Source: Asterias rubens | Lineage: Eukaryota; Echinodermata; Asteroidea; Forcipulatida; Asteriidae | Reading direction: 5' to 3' | DNA length: 64,000 bases | Assembly: GCF_902459465.1 (NCBI RefSeq) | Contig: NC_047063.1 | Span: 15,685,343-15,749,342 of the forward strand | Part shown: one piece after another, positions 37,858 to 48,927 of the stretch | Layout of the letters: each line of letters begins with the position of its first letter | Numbering within the stretch: the stretch's first letter is position 1 | Program-made: the position numbers and the translations under genes | Notes under the pieces: model-generated | What the model saw: the letters and a program-made list of their open reading frames with translations, nothing else | What the model was told of the DNA's origin: nothing | The model's database searches: none

Positions 37858-38200
37858 CGGTGTAGTGTGCGTGCGTGATCCTGCCGTTTCTCCTGCCTGC
37901 TTTTACCGCAGTGGTATGGGTATGGTGTATGCACACGATTATGAATTCACTCCAATGCTTGCTACACGCAGACACAATCCAGACGGTGTACGAACAAAGA
38001 CGGTTGAACAATGGCTTCCGACCCTGAAATTGCTCGAAAACGACAAAGCGCGGCATAAAAAACCACTGTATGAATCCTCTGGAATCACTGGATCAAACTA
38101 GATTTGAAAATCTACAGATATCTGCGTAAAAGCCTAGAAATCTGCCATTGATTTGGAGGTGTACCGTCCACACACGCACGTAATGCCCTCGCCCTTAGTT
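37858..38200 (-). promoter_or_regulatory. Likely BRPF 5' non-coding exon and promoter side
   Basis: On the minus strand a good donor (CCG|GTAAGG, exon edge 37858) faces the acceptor at 36472 in front of the coding exon. Upstream sequence is CG-richer than the surroundings. The transcription start cannot be placed from sequence alone. With the ATP5F1C leader near 39.2-39.3 kb this makes a divergent arrangement about 1 kb apart. Confidence 0.4.
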
Positions 38201-39230
38201 CTTATCGGACATTTTTTTTCAAACCTTCAATATTAGCGCCCCCTAGGTTGATAGAAAAATAACAGGTAACGTTCGCGCAAATCACGCGCATAAACCACCA
38301 CACTGCTGACACAGTCGTTTCGGTCGGGTTGGGGCGGGGGCATGTGGTATAAAGTAACAGTTTACAATTTATTTAAAATAAATAAATTATATATTAAAAG
38401 TGGTATTCTTTTATCGCAAAAATAAGGTAGCAACAACTATTTGAGGAAGAATAACGAGCTTTAACAATTATCTTGCTCGACAGGGCGCATGTTTATTTTT
38501 TAGCCCCATACAGAATGATATTAATGGTGTGATGTAATTCGACAGGTATAGCGGGGATCCTTCAGCTGCACGGACGGCTGCTGTTCATGACGTATCCATC
38601 TTTTGCTACTTTTAAATATAACATTTGTGTTATACTTTATTTTATTTTAAATAAAGCAAACAAAATGTGGCGTATACTTCAAGTAGGAAACAAAATGTGA
38701 GATGGGCAGAACAAGGGCGCCCATCAGCAAGCGAGTGGCATCATGGATCATGGTGGCATCTGATGTTAATATATTTTATGATTTTACTCAATGCATCAGA
38801 TGTAAACACGGGGGATCCTCCCACCTTTGTGATTTTGTCTCAATGTTTTAGTATTACGAAAATCTATGATTCAGCCAAAAAGTGTTTTCATTTCCATGTT
38901 CACCAAATACTTGACTCCATCACCGCAAAAAGTATGAACGCGCCAAAATGTAAGCTTTGATCCCTGAACAAATAGCCGTATGCTGGTGTGGCATGTTCGA
39001 CTATATTTAATATACGGCTGTTTAACTGAATAAACGTTTATAATTTAAGTGCTTCGAAGATTTATTCATTATTTATTTTCAAATCAATGTGTAATTTTTA
39101 AGAATTTAATTTGATCTTTTTTGTTTTGTTAAAATGTTCATTCGAACTGTAAGGGAATTAAACAAACCAATTTTCTTTGTAAAAGAATACAAATTTTCGA
39201 TCGAGGTTAGGGTGCTCGTTGAACTCTGTT
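38200..39230. other. Spacer between the divergent BRPF and ATP5F1C genes
   Basis: No convincing exon is present. The stretch mixes CG-containing segments (38260-38340) with very AT-rich DNA. Control elements of both genes are expected here, but no individual site other than those listed can be named. Confidence 0.4.
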
Positions 39231-39240
39231 ACGCATGCGT
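39231..39240. promoter_or_regulatory. NRF-1-like palindrome
   Basis: ACGCATGCGT is a perfect palindrome close to the NRF-1 consensus (GCGCATGCGC). NRF-1 sites are common at promoters of nuclear genes for oxidative phosphorylation. Here it lies at the 5' side of the ATP synthase gamma gene. One short match is weak evidence. Confidence 0.3.
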
Positions 39241-39308
39241 ACTGTTGACTTGATGCCGGCGAGAGGACCCGATTAGGTGAAAAGTTGCCGTGTTTTACGG
39301 TGGAAAAG
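39235..39308 (+). other. Candidate ATP5F1C leader exon
   Basis: A donor (GAAAAG|GTATCT) at 39308/39309 fits the acceptor at 40233/40234. Splicing keeps one open frame from 39277 (VKSCRVLRWKRSTEAAM) into the conserved MATLKL. That frame has no ATG; directly before it is TAG (39274-39276), itself in frame with an ATG at 39235. I read it as 5' UTR, with some doubt. Confidence 0.4.
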
Positions 39309-40249
39309 GTATCTGTTTGTTAGGTTTGAAGAGCCATTAAACCCCTTTTGTTCTTGTTTGTGTATACTTGAGTAGTTCAAGTAAACTTTAATTAATTTAT
39401 ATGTTTCCTTTGAGATACTAATTAGTGAAACAAAGCATGTTTATCTTGAGTCTTTTCGCCCGGTAACGGTACCTTCTTTTCACTTCGCCCTTCGGTCGGG
39501 AGTGTTGAGAACTAACTAATATTAATATTAATATTAATAAAGTAAGAAATCAAACTTTGGAAGATGAGTAAAAATCATAATATAAACCTCAGTCAGGGCC
39601 CTAATTCATCAAGCTGTTAAATTTAAGGGATAACTTCCCGTATGGCGCCACCACTTTTTCACTCATTTTTACAAAAAGGGATATCTCATTAATAATAAAA
39701 TAGTTAATTGAGTTGAGGTAAATTAGAATTAGATTCTATTTTATTTCATATCGTATGAAAAAGTGGTGGCGTCACTCATACGGAAACTTTTCCATATTAT
39801 ATTTAATACAACAAGTCAGCACAACATGCTTTAATTATCAAATGTGAAAATTTACTAAGTTGGGTCCTGCACCCAGGAATGAGAACCACTGTCTATAAGC
39901 ACTATTATTTTTTACCACATTTTTAATTAATAAACCAAAAAAATATCTGTTAAGAGGCTTAGTTTTTTTGGTTTTTTTTGTCCTAAAAATGCAATTCTTT
40001 TTAACATTCATTTTTATTCTAAAAAAAAAATAACAGCGTTGAAATGATAGTTTGCTGTTTGGTGTTTGGCCAATCAATAGTTCCTTTCAAATTTTGTTGG
40101 TCAGACGTTTGTCTTGACTCTACTTTTTCGAACGCTGAGTCTAGCATGTGATGTAGTCAGTAAATAAGTGCAAATAAATTGCTATTCTATTTATATTCTA
40201 ATTTTGTATGGACTGGATATTTTCCTCTTGCAGATCAACTGAAGCAGCC

Positions 40250-43200
40250 ATGGCAACCCTTAAACTCAGTAAGTATTGGAATACAATTGTCCTTGTTATT
40301 TATACATCTGTTACAAATTTTGAAGTTTCATTGGTCAAGAACCACTCACATGATTTTGTACAAAAACGCATGTACATGTACCATGGTTGCACAGCGCTGA
40401 AGGTAACATGAGTTTTGTTTACAGTGAACATCACCTTAATCGTTCCCACCGTTGGCAAATTTCCAGTGCTGTGTAGGAGTAAGTAGAAATGTGACCTGTA
40501 ACAATACATCCCAGAACCATTTAATTTATTTTACTTCTTTTGCGGCTTCAATATTGGTTTCAAATAACTGCTCTTGATGCTAACATTTATTACACCCTAA
40601 GTTCTTTAATTCCTTAAAATCATGTTTGTATCAGTAATGTTTTGAATTGTTATTTTTGTGCAGTCGCCACCCGGCTGAAGTCCATCAAGAATATTCAGAA
40701 GATTACCAAGTCCATGAAGATGATAGCTGCTGCCCGCTATGCCAAGGCAGAAAGGGATCTACGACCAGCAAGATCTTATGGTGTTGGAGCTACAGGTGTG
40801 TTCAGTTGATTTAATAGACCTCATTTTACCTCTAAGATGGCGGCTGGATGACGTCAATGCATAAGGTCTTTTAAAAGTGAAGTCAGATTAGAGGTCCATT
40901 TGATTGTTTACACATACACACACACAGAGCTGAGAGCTGCTTAGTAGCTGAGCAAAATAAAAGTATGCTTACCAGAGTATTACTAGGGCTACCAGCCAAA
41001 ATAGTATATGATGTTAAATGTGACTGGTATCTTGCTCATTTCTGCTAAGCAGAAGATTGTTCAGCAATATTTCGAGCTGTAGCAGCTCCATAAAATTGTG
41101 ACCTGAACAAGTGCAATACATATAATGTAGGCATCATGTAGAATTAGAAGTCAATGCACGTACTGAAAAAGACAACCTTAATCCCGACCCAATGACATTT
41201 TAGCAAAGGAACTTCTAATTATTGTAAAAATCTTTAAGAAGAACTGAACTTGACACTTGAACCAATGAGATTGGTATAACCATAACTATTGGTTTGATGG
41301 TGCATTACCACTAACTCCCTTGATTGATTTACTTGAACCTTTTTCTTATACTGACACAAACCAACACCTAAAAACCAACACCTAAAACTCCCAAACTGTT
41401 TGACCCTGGTTCTGATTTTGTATGTAAAGCAGTTTACTATTGCAGTCCTCATTTCAACAGAACCAAACCAAACATGCAGTACAATCGACTTTGAAGGGTG
41501 TGGTATGCTTTAGGTTTGCTGAGTCCATTGGTGGAGCAAAGGATGTATTTTGTTCCTTAATCCACTTAAATGGGGCGGAAACTATAACTACACGATGTTC
41601 CAATCCTCACAGCACTGTATGAAAAGGCAGAACTTGAACCAGAGCTAGGAAAGCCAGAGCACCTTATCATTGGTATATCCAGCGACCGTGGTCTCTGTGG
41701 TGGTATCCACAGCAGTGTTGCCAAGGCTATACGAGCATCCATCAATGCGAAACCAGAGGGAGTCAATTCTAAGATTGTCTGTGTGGGGGATAAAGTCCGC
41801 ACCCAACTGGTCAGGTAAGAAAACTTGAAAACCGGAACATGGAAATCTTAATGTTTTGGGAGTAACTCAGGACACCAAAGAATGGTCTTTGGTCTTGGAG
41901 GCTTAGATTTGTATTGCCTTCTTTGGCTGCAAGGCGAGCAAACAGGGCTGGAGCTAGATTGTTGTATAAATGGTTGTTAAAGGGTGCTGATAATAAGAAA
42001 GCTGGGTGTTCAAAATATTCAACATTTGAAATACCAAAGGGAAAGAAAATGGACCCATGGCAAAGCTGCAAACTCCTTGATTCTGCTGAAATTACACCAA
42101 AATTAAACCAGTCCTCCATATAAGCAGTTTTGAAAATCTCTGTGATTATGGAAAATTTTTCCCAATTATGTTGAATATAAATTATAAATTACTCTCCCTG
42201 CTTGCAAAATGTTGGCAGCTCTGCTGTCGTCTTGTGAATTCTTTTCAGAGTTTAAAAGGAGAATTATAAATAATCCCAATTGCAGACATGTGTTAAATTT
42301 ATTATTCTTAAAAAGTCTGTTTTTATTATTTTATTTTTTGGATTGCAGAACGCACAGGAACTACTTGGCCCTTGCTGTCAATGAATACGGCCGCAAGTCT
42401 CCATCATTTGTTGAGGCATCTAAAATTGCAGCAGAGATTCTGAGTTTAGGAGACTTTGACTCTGGGGAAATTCACTTCAATAGATTCAGGTAAGTAAACC
42501 CAATGAGTCGAAATGTGCAGATATCCATAAGAAATATCGTTCAGAAATATTCAAACTTTGAAGATGGTCAACCTGACCGTCAAATCAAATTTGTGTTTCA
42601 TTAATCTGACCGCTTAGTTTCATCCATTGTGGTTTTGGATGATACAGCACTATGTGGTGAAAGAAACAGTAAGATCTTGACCCCATTTCATAGAGCTGGT
42701 CAAACATAAAACATTGCTTAACAATTGTCTACTAAGCAGAAATGAGCAGGATACCAGTTACAAATTGTAAAGGTGACACGGTAGTTTGGCTGGTAACCTT
42801 ATTCTGGTTATTATAATTCTGTTGTGCTTAGCTACTTTTTGTGCTTTAGCAGATCTATGAAATTGGGCCCTATGCACAACTGTAACAATATCGTACACAA
42901 TCTGTGCAGTAGAAAAGTGTAGAATTGTTGCTTAACTCACTGGCAAATGTCACCAAGAGTAGGGTTACATTTTTGTTTGATTAATACTGTGCTTAATATA
43001 TCAATCATGATCTTTGTAATTTATTTGCAGGAGTGTCGTATCGTACAATACATCTGTACAGCCTCTTGTGTCAATGGAGACCATGAAATCGGCAGGTAAA
43101 TACATGTCTGTTTATTGTTTAATAATCGTGTTTCATACTTCAAGTTGAATAGTTAAAGCTAACTTCATCTAAAATAAAGGAATAAAAGGGTAGCGACGAG

Positions 43201-44642
43201 TTCTTGAACAAGGTTTTAAACGGGAGTTTAAGAACGAGTCACAACTCTTTTATTCCCATTCATAAATGCCATTTTGGTTTAAAGGCGTAATAAAGTAAGA
43301 AACTCTGTAAAACTTATCCGTTTTCCGACGTGCTTGAGCTCTGTACGTCAGTGTGTTGCATTTTTATGACTGAGACAGTTTTCGGATATGCTTCGTGCGC
43401 ATAGTCTTGGTGCAAGACGTTACTTGTTTTCCTCTCACACACAGCGCGGCCAACTCATCGACAGCGTCCGCATCGCCAGCAATGAGAATTGCTTGCGCCA
43501 AGACTAGCACATAGTATCCCAAAACAATCGGTTATAAACGGAGCTCCAGCTGGTCATCAACCGTTTAAACATCCCCACGTGACGAGCTCTCCACCAAACA
43601 GAAATTGGTTACCAGCCAAAATTACATTAAGTTCACATTGTTGCAACTGATACCCCACTCATCCTATGCTTATCTTATGCTTAGCAAAGAAATTTGCTAA
43701 GCAATATTTCCTGCTAAACAGCTTTATGAAATTATACCCTGCCCATCAAATTCTTAGCGTGTGTCTTTGTTTGATGTGCAGATACGATGACTGTGTACGA
43801 TGATGTTGATGAGGATATCTTGAGGAATTACAATGAGTTCCAGTTGGCTAGCATCCTGTACTTCTGCATGATGGAAAGTAGTTGCAGTGAACAGAGCTCA
43901 AGAATGACTGCTATGGACAGCGCTACCAAGAACGCCGGTAAGTACAGACAAGAGCCCAAAATATTTCATTTTTATCTATCTTTATGGTAATAAAACCAAG
44001 GAATCCTCAAAAAAATTCCTTTCACTCTAAGACCTGAAGATACTCCGCGAACGGTGTCCATTGTATAGCAGAGCAAAATTCTATACAAAATTGCTGGGCG
44101 AAATCATTCCTTGATACTTGTAAAGAGAAGATGTACCGTAGCAGAAATGTCATTGTTTAGATGTGGGAGGGAAACTTAATCTAGGGAAACCCCGTACAGT
44201 CAGGTTGGGACTGAAAAACCCATGCCATTTTAAGTGGGGACCACAAAGGGCAGAAAACAAACCACTAATTAAGGCAATTATGGGAGGAGAGGAATGGAGG
44301 CAGTCGCTTTCATTATCTCTGTGAAATATTAGGCTTGTGAAAGACAACAGAGCCCTCACAGTGTATCAGTTTGTTGATATGTCTGTTATGAAGGTGTCGC
44401 ATCTTGATTTTTTTTTTTTTTTTACGGGAGCCACAGAAATATTCCTGACCTCTTTGAGAGGAGAAAACATCTTGAGGTGTTTTCTCAAATTGTTTTAACC
44501 CACGGATTAAATAGTTGTTTGTTTTTGTCATTCTACAGGTGAAATGATCGAAAAGTTGACGCTTAAATTCAACCGTACCCGACAGTCAGTCATCACTAGA
44601 GAGTTGATTGAGATCATTTCTGGTGCTGCAGCTTTGGAATGA
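40250..44642 (+). CDS. ATP5F1C: Mitochondrial F1-ATPase gamma subunit (272 residues from conserved Met)
   Basis: Seven coding exons join in frame: 40250-40268 (exon starts at 40234), 40664-40795, 41613-41814, 42349-42489, 43031-43095, 43782-43937, 44539-44642, giving 819 bases with TGA. The protein starts [19 protein letters not shown], the N-terminal helix that sits in the F1 hexamer. It has the [13 protein letters not shown] motif of the family and ends [16 protein letters not shown], the C-terminal helix. Length equals the mature vertebrate subunit. In the ATP synthase it is the rotating shaft coupling proton flow in Fo to catalysis in the alpha3beta3 head, in the mitochondrial matrix. The ATG context (GCAGCCATGG) is strong. 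No mitochondrial presequence precedes it: upstream codons in the same exon (STEAA) are open but lead to a leader exon without an ATG. An unspliced in-frame ATG at 40208 is the alternative, but it lies over a good polypyrimidine-AG acceptor. AATAAA follows at 44993. Confidence 0.95.
40813..40870. mobile_element. Short M4 MITE relative
   Basis: AATAGACCTCATTTTACC at the left and GACGTCAATGCATAAGGTCT at the right mirror the ends of the copy at 12271-12389. Most of the interior is absent. It begins 17 bases after an ATP5F1C exon. Confidence 0.6.
40935..41100. repeat. M7 element
   Basis: AGCTGCTTAGTAGCTGAGC, CTACCAGCCAAAATAG, TGACTGGTATCTTGCTC and CTGCTAAGCAGAAG are family words in the usual order. 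It lies in an ATP5F1C intron. Confidence 0.55.
42590..42670. repeat. Single unit of the 118-bp repeat
   Basis: TTTCATCCATTGTGGTTTTG followed by TATGTGGTGAAAGAAAC matches the unit of the array at 28958-29330. It directly precedes an M7 element. Confidence 0.5.
42679..42870. mobile_element. M7 inverted-repeat element, 192 bp
   Basis: CCCATTTCATAGAGCTGG at the left pairs with AGATCTATGAAATTGGG at the right. The interior carries GGATACCAGTTACAAATTGT and TTGGCTGGTAACC, as in the copy at 53150-53304. Confidence 0.7.
43176..43590. repeat. M8 dispersed repeat with inverted ends
   Basis: GGAATAAAAGGGTAGCGACG at the left and ACTCTTTTATTCCCATTCAT about 90 bases on form a hairpin, followed by CG-rich sequence and CATCCCCACGTGACGAGCTC. 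The same order is seen at 55395-55770. It lies in an ATP5F1C intron. Confidence 0.65.
43600..43738. repeat. M7 element, partial
   Basis: GGTTACCAGCCAAAATTACA, ACTGATACCCCACTCATC and CTAAACAGCTTTATGAAATT are M7 words. It ends about 45 bases before the exon at 43782. Confidence 0.55.
44150..44290 (-). repeat. S2 SINE, strongly decayed
   Basis: CAGTCAGGTTGGGACTGAAA and ACCCATGCCATTTTAAGTG correspond to the S2 tail, but the tRNA-like part is almost lost. Confidence 0.4.
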
Positions 44643-44992
44643 TCTATTCATTTGAAGAAAGTAAATACCTAATGTTATAGTTTGATGATGAAACCCCCCA
44701 ACGGTTAGTGTGATTTACAAAGCTGAGCTCTAACACGTTTTAAATGTTTGTCAATTTAAGAAAGATGGATACATGCCCTGTTTAGAGGGGATAATGTTTG
44801 TGCAAATGTTTTATTCTATGTATAGGACTTCACATTATTGTTCATTCTGCAGGCTTTTTTCAGGTTTTCTTAAATTAGATTTCAGTATCGGTTAAACAAA
44901 AAGTTTGATACAGTTGGAAAGATCCTGCAGTCAACAAAGGAAGGGTTTGGGGACAATTATAATTTGGATGTAAAAGAAATCCAATGTTTGGC

Positions 44993-44998
44993 AATAAA
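44993..44998 (+). promoter_or_regulatory. AATAAA polyadenylation signal of ATP5F1C
   Basis: AATAAA lies 350 bases after the stop codon and is followed by AT-rich DNA. It is a good candidate for the mRNA end. Confidence 0.6.
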
Positions 44999-45655
44999 AT
45001 CCATATCCATGACATATTTGTTTTAAAAGATAGTAAAAATTCATTTAATGACCCGGTGTGCTTGGCCTAATTTTTATGGCTCTGCTTACAGTAGAATTCT
45101 GCGCTTGCATCTTAAAAATGATGTGCTTTACAGGGCGCAGTAAGCACAGGATTCTGTGATAAACAGTGGCATGAAATATTGGACCCTGTTTAGATGAACA
45201 TTATACTTCACGACCAAAAACTTGATTCATTGTAAAACAAAACATTCTCATGAAAACAGTTGGACCATTTATTGTTCACCGCGTTACTAACATGAGTTTA
45301 GAACTAAACAAAAGGTCATACATATTGTTTTTCGCATGGTACAATACAGCTTTTTAGGGGGACAAATCCATAGACTACCCCCCCCCCCCTCCAACGTTTC
45401 AGGTCCTATTACTTATGAATTGTTTGAAAGAATCTATAGTTTGACATGCTCCTAATGTGTGAATTGATTTACAGATTATAGAAATAAATTTTATGAGCGT
45501 CTGGTTGTTCAGACCCTTGAAGAGATCTTGTTGTGTACAATTTGTTGTCTTTTTAAATGATTCTGGTTGTGAAGCCAAGGACTCTCAGAAAAGCAAACTT
45601 TATCACTATACTTAGCCAAGAACACAAAAGAGAGAAGATACAGAAGGAAGTTTTG

Positions 45656-46042
45656 TTCAAAGGAACACGTTGCCTTGGATCGGTCGAGTTGGTCTTTGAA
45701 AAGCGTTTGTAACCGTTTGTTATAAAATGCATATGGGTAGAAAGATGTTGTAAAAGTAGTATACAATGATCCACACAAACATGCCTCGAAATTGCACGGT
45801 TTTCCTTTTACCTCGTCGTCTAACACGGTCGGCCATTTATGGGAGTCAATTGACTCCCATAAATGGCCGACCGCGTTAGTTCGCACAGTAAAAAGCAAAC
45901 CACGCAATTTCGAGGCAAACTTGTGTGGATCATTGTATTCTACTTTTAAAACATCTCTCCAACCATACGCATTTTATAAAAAAACGATTACCAACACTTT
46001 TTAAAGACCAACTCGTCCGATCCAAGGCAACGTGTTCCTTTA
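45656..46042. mobile_element. M3 foldback MITE, full length, 387 bp
   Basis: The two ends (AAAGGAACACGTTGCCTTGG and its reverse complement) and nearly the whole interior are one long inverted repeat. The centre, 45826-45873, is a perfect 48-bp palindrome whose halves meet at 45849/45850 (GGGAGTCAATTGACTCCC). Both arms hold an ATACAATGATCCACACAAAC word. Other copies are at 8474-8757 and, as a half, 15993-16173. Confidence 0.92.
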
Positions 46043-46044
46043 AG

Positions 46045-46196
46045 AGGATGGAGGAAACCCCATAAAACTAAATTCTAGGGGAAACCCACACAGTAAAGTA
46101 GGGACTGAAAACCTAAACCACGTAGTGGTCGTTTGGATTCGAACCGAGGTCAAATGGGCCACGATGAATGATACCATTACGCCAACCTGACCGCCC
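46045..46196 (-). repeat. S2 SINE with intact tRNA-like promoter boxes
   Basis: On the minus strand CAGGTTGGCGTAATGGTATC (box A region) is followed by GGTTCGAATCC, a perfect box B, then TTTTCAGTCCCTACTTTACT and TGTGTGGGTTTCCCC. It resembles a glutamate-type tRNA-derived SINE. It directly follows the M3 element. Confidence 0.75.
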
Positions 46197-46390
46197 TAAA
46201 TACGTAGAATGGAGTGGAATACCTGCATGTAATCGCCAAAAACGATGACAGAGGTCAACTGTGAAAGGTTTTTTTATACAATGGTGGTAACGGCAAAAAC
46301 TACGACACTGACTTTTTTGTGAATGCTTTATTACTTTATACACATTGCACAATGAATAATTGAAATACAGCAAATCAGCAGATCGTCTTA

Positions 46391-46555
46391 AGCCCGGTTC
46401 ATATTTCATGGGAACCACATGTTGACGTCACAAAATTCGCAGCAGTTCAGCTCCGCACAACTCACTTGCAAATATCGCTGCGAAAGGATAGTTGTGATGT
46501 CAAATTACCGTCAAATTGGCTTCGCATTTGCATTCGCAGGAAGTATGAACCGGGC
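46391..46555. mobile_element. M6 MITE, 165 bp
   Basis: AGCCCGGTTCATATTTCATG and AGGAAGTATGAACCGGGCT are nearly perfect inverted ends. Inside are matching TGACGTCACAAA and TTGTGATGTCA words, so the whole element folds back. Confidence 0.85.
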
Positions 46556-46790
46556 TGTACGTAGAATAAAGACAGAAAATATCAACTTCACAAATCCAAA
46601 ATATAACATCTCTGCATTTGAAGGAAGCTAACAGGATAAGGCTGATAAACTACTGTTTAAATTAATGTTCAAACTATCCATGTCTCAGTTAAAAAATAAC
46701 TTTGGCTACTGTTTACAACTGCCACTGTTAATATTTATGAAAAACCAATGATGTATTATATCATGTGAGGACAATACCGAAATAAATGTT

Positions 46791-46816
46791 TATTGAATTG
46801 AATTGAATTGAATTGA
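46791..46816. repeat. (GAATT)n microsatellite
   Basis: Five units of ATTGA/GAATT occur in a row. A shorter run of the same unit precedes the MET exon at 10289. Confidence 0.85.
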
Positions 46817-46881
46817 AAAAGTTTATGTTATAATTTCCTTGAAATATCTAGGATAGGCATGTGACGTAGCCGAATTTACCG

Positions 46882-47045
46882 GCCTGGAATTAAATGGAGG
46901 CCATAAATGTCTTGGCCTCTTTTCATTTGCCCATGGCCCAATTTCAAAGGGCAGCTTCAGCATAAACTAAATTACGCTCACCGAAATAAGGCTACCAACC
47001 AGAATACTATGTGCCATCTGTGACTGGTTTCCACCATTTTAGCTT
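46882..47045. repeat. CAGGCC-like fragment followed by an M7 fragment
   Basis: GGCCTGGAATTAAATGGAGG and GTCTTGGCCTCTTTTC match CAGGCC-family vocabulary. They are followed by GGCCCAATTTCAAAGGGCAG and GGCTACCAACCAGAATAC, an M7 left part. Confidence 0.5.
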
Positions 47046-47112
47046 GGCCAAAAATCACCAACTCTCTCATGAGTACAAGTCTCCTTTTTTGGCATAAGTT
47101 TTTTTGTCTTTT

Positions 47113-47467
47113 AAAGACACTGGACACTATTGGTAATTGTAAAAGACTAGTCTTCTCACTTGGTGTATCTCAACATATACATAAAATAGCAAACCTGTTA
47201 AAATTTAAGCTCAATTCGTTGTCAAAGTTGTGAGATAATAAGGAAAGAACAAGCACCATTGTCACACAAAGTTGTGTGCTTTCAGATGCTTGATTTCGAG
47301 ACCTTAAATTCGAAATCAAATTCGTGAAAAATTATTCTTAAAAAAAAACTATGTCAATTTAGAGGGAGCTGTTTCTCAAAGTGTATTATACTATCAACAG
47401 CTCCCCATTACTCATAACCAAGTAATATTTGTTTTGAGTAATTACCAATAGTGTTCAATGCCTTTAA
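47113..47467. mobile_element. M1 MITE, full length, inverted relative to 14455
   Basis: It starts AAAGACACTGGACACTATTG and ends CAATAGTGTTCAATGCCTTT, both with TTAAA outside. The hairpin TTTCGAGACC/ (TT)CGAAATCAAA and AGAGGGAGCTGTTTCTCA are present. Confidence 0.85.
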
Positions 47468-47999
47468 AAGTCAAATAAACTTTAACCCCAAAAGCTTGTC
47501 CTGCAGTAAATTTCTATCCTCGTCACTAAAATCATTGCATTGTTTTAAAAAAACTATTGACATGAATAGTTATGAGCAAACATCTGTTGTTGCTTACTCA
47601 TCTAAACAACCTAAACTGAATGGACGGACATTTGACAGTGTCGTCTCGACAATCAGAAGTACATCAACATGAAAAGATATCAGTTAGCAAAATGAAACTT
47701 ATTACATAAAATAAGTTCAGAAGTCATGGAAGAACACACTGTTGGTAGAATATCAGTCACAAATAATCATAAATTGTGATGATGTGGAAGTCAAGATCAT
47801 AGTAACAGTAATAGGTGGGTTGATCTTTGGAAATATGGAGTATTACAAACAGAAAAACTCAAAAAATATACAATATACAAATACTTGGACTGATTTACAA
47901 AGTCACCAAGTCTGACGAAAAAATTTCACAAAAGTTAAACACACTCTACAACTGTAAGCATGACAGCATTTATATAAATTCTTTAGATTAAATAATTAT

Positions 48000-48290
48000 A
48001 ACAACGACATGTAGTTATTATGAAGAGCTTTTTACAATAGCGTATCAATGCGCTTTACATTAGTGCCCTGGTCATTGGGCCAATAACGTTCTTTTAGTCA
48101 TTCTCAGCTCCATGGCGAGTATACAGCTCGGGCTGCCGTAGACTCTAAACGCTTTTTCAAATAATGATAAAGTACATGTACGCATTTATACCTCTGGGTG
48201 AAGAGAAGCAATTATAGTAAAGCATCTTGCTCAAGGGCACAAGTGTCATGGGCGGGATTCGATTTGTAGCATAAATTAAGCTGATGAGGT
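48000..48290. repeat. Composite of GCGCTT repeat and S1 SINE tail
   Basis: GTATCAATGCGCTTTACATT and CCCTGGTCATTGGGCCAATA match the repeat at 13138. GGGTGAAGAGAAGCAATTAT, ATCTTGCTCAAGGGCACAAG and GGCGGGATTCGATTTG then match S1 (56372-56516). Confidence 0.6.
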
Positions 48291-48342
48291 TGGTTTGCTC
48301 TTTGTGATTTCACTACAAGAACTGTATGAATGCGACGTGTGC

Positions 48343-48927
48343 TTAAAGACACTGGACACTATTGGTAATTGTCACCTGGTGTAATGTATCTCCACGTATG
48401 CATAAAAGAGTTCAATTGGTCGTCGAAGTTGCGAAATAATGAAAGAAGTTGTGTGCTTTTAGATGGTTGATTTCAAGACCTCAAATTCTAAATCTGAGGT
48501 CTCGAAATCAAACTCGTGGAAAACTACTTCTTTCTCGAAATATGTGTCACTTCAGAGGGAGCCGTTTCTCACAATGTTTTATACTATCAACAGCTTTATA
48601 TTGCTCGTTACCAAGAACAGTATTCTAACTTAGTTCTCAACATATGCATGAAATAACAAACCTCTGAAAATTTGAACTCAATTAGACGTCGAAGTTGCGA
48701 GAGAACAATGAAAAAAAATCAACCTTGTTGCACAAGTTGTGTGCTTTCAGACGCTTGAATTCGAGACCCCAGCTGAGGTCTCAAATTAAATTCAAATATT
48801 TTGGTGAGACTTCAGAGGGAGCTGTTTCTCAGAATGTTTTATACTATCAACAGCTCTCCATTGCTCGTTACCAATATAGTTTTTATGCCAACAATTATTT
48901 TGATTAATAAAGTGTCCAGTGCATTTT
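48343..48927. mobile_element. Two M1 MITEs in tandem or an M1 dimer
   Basis: The left terminus AAAGACACTGGACACTATTG is followed by one full M1 interior to about 48640 and then a second interior that begins again with TTCTCAACATATGCATGAAA. The single right terminus is AAAGTGTCCAGTGCATTTTA. Each interior has its own GAGGTCTCGAAATC-type hairpin. Confidence 0.7.

Noticed and set aside
40208..40249. Upstream ATG giving an N-terminal extension MDWIFSSCRSTEAA of ATP synthase gamma
   Set aside because: The DNA underneath is a pyrimidine tract ending in CAG, a typical 3' splice site, and the peptide lacks presequence character. Not excluded without cDNA.
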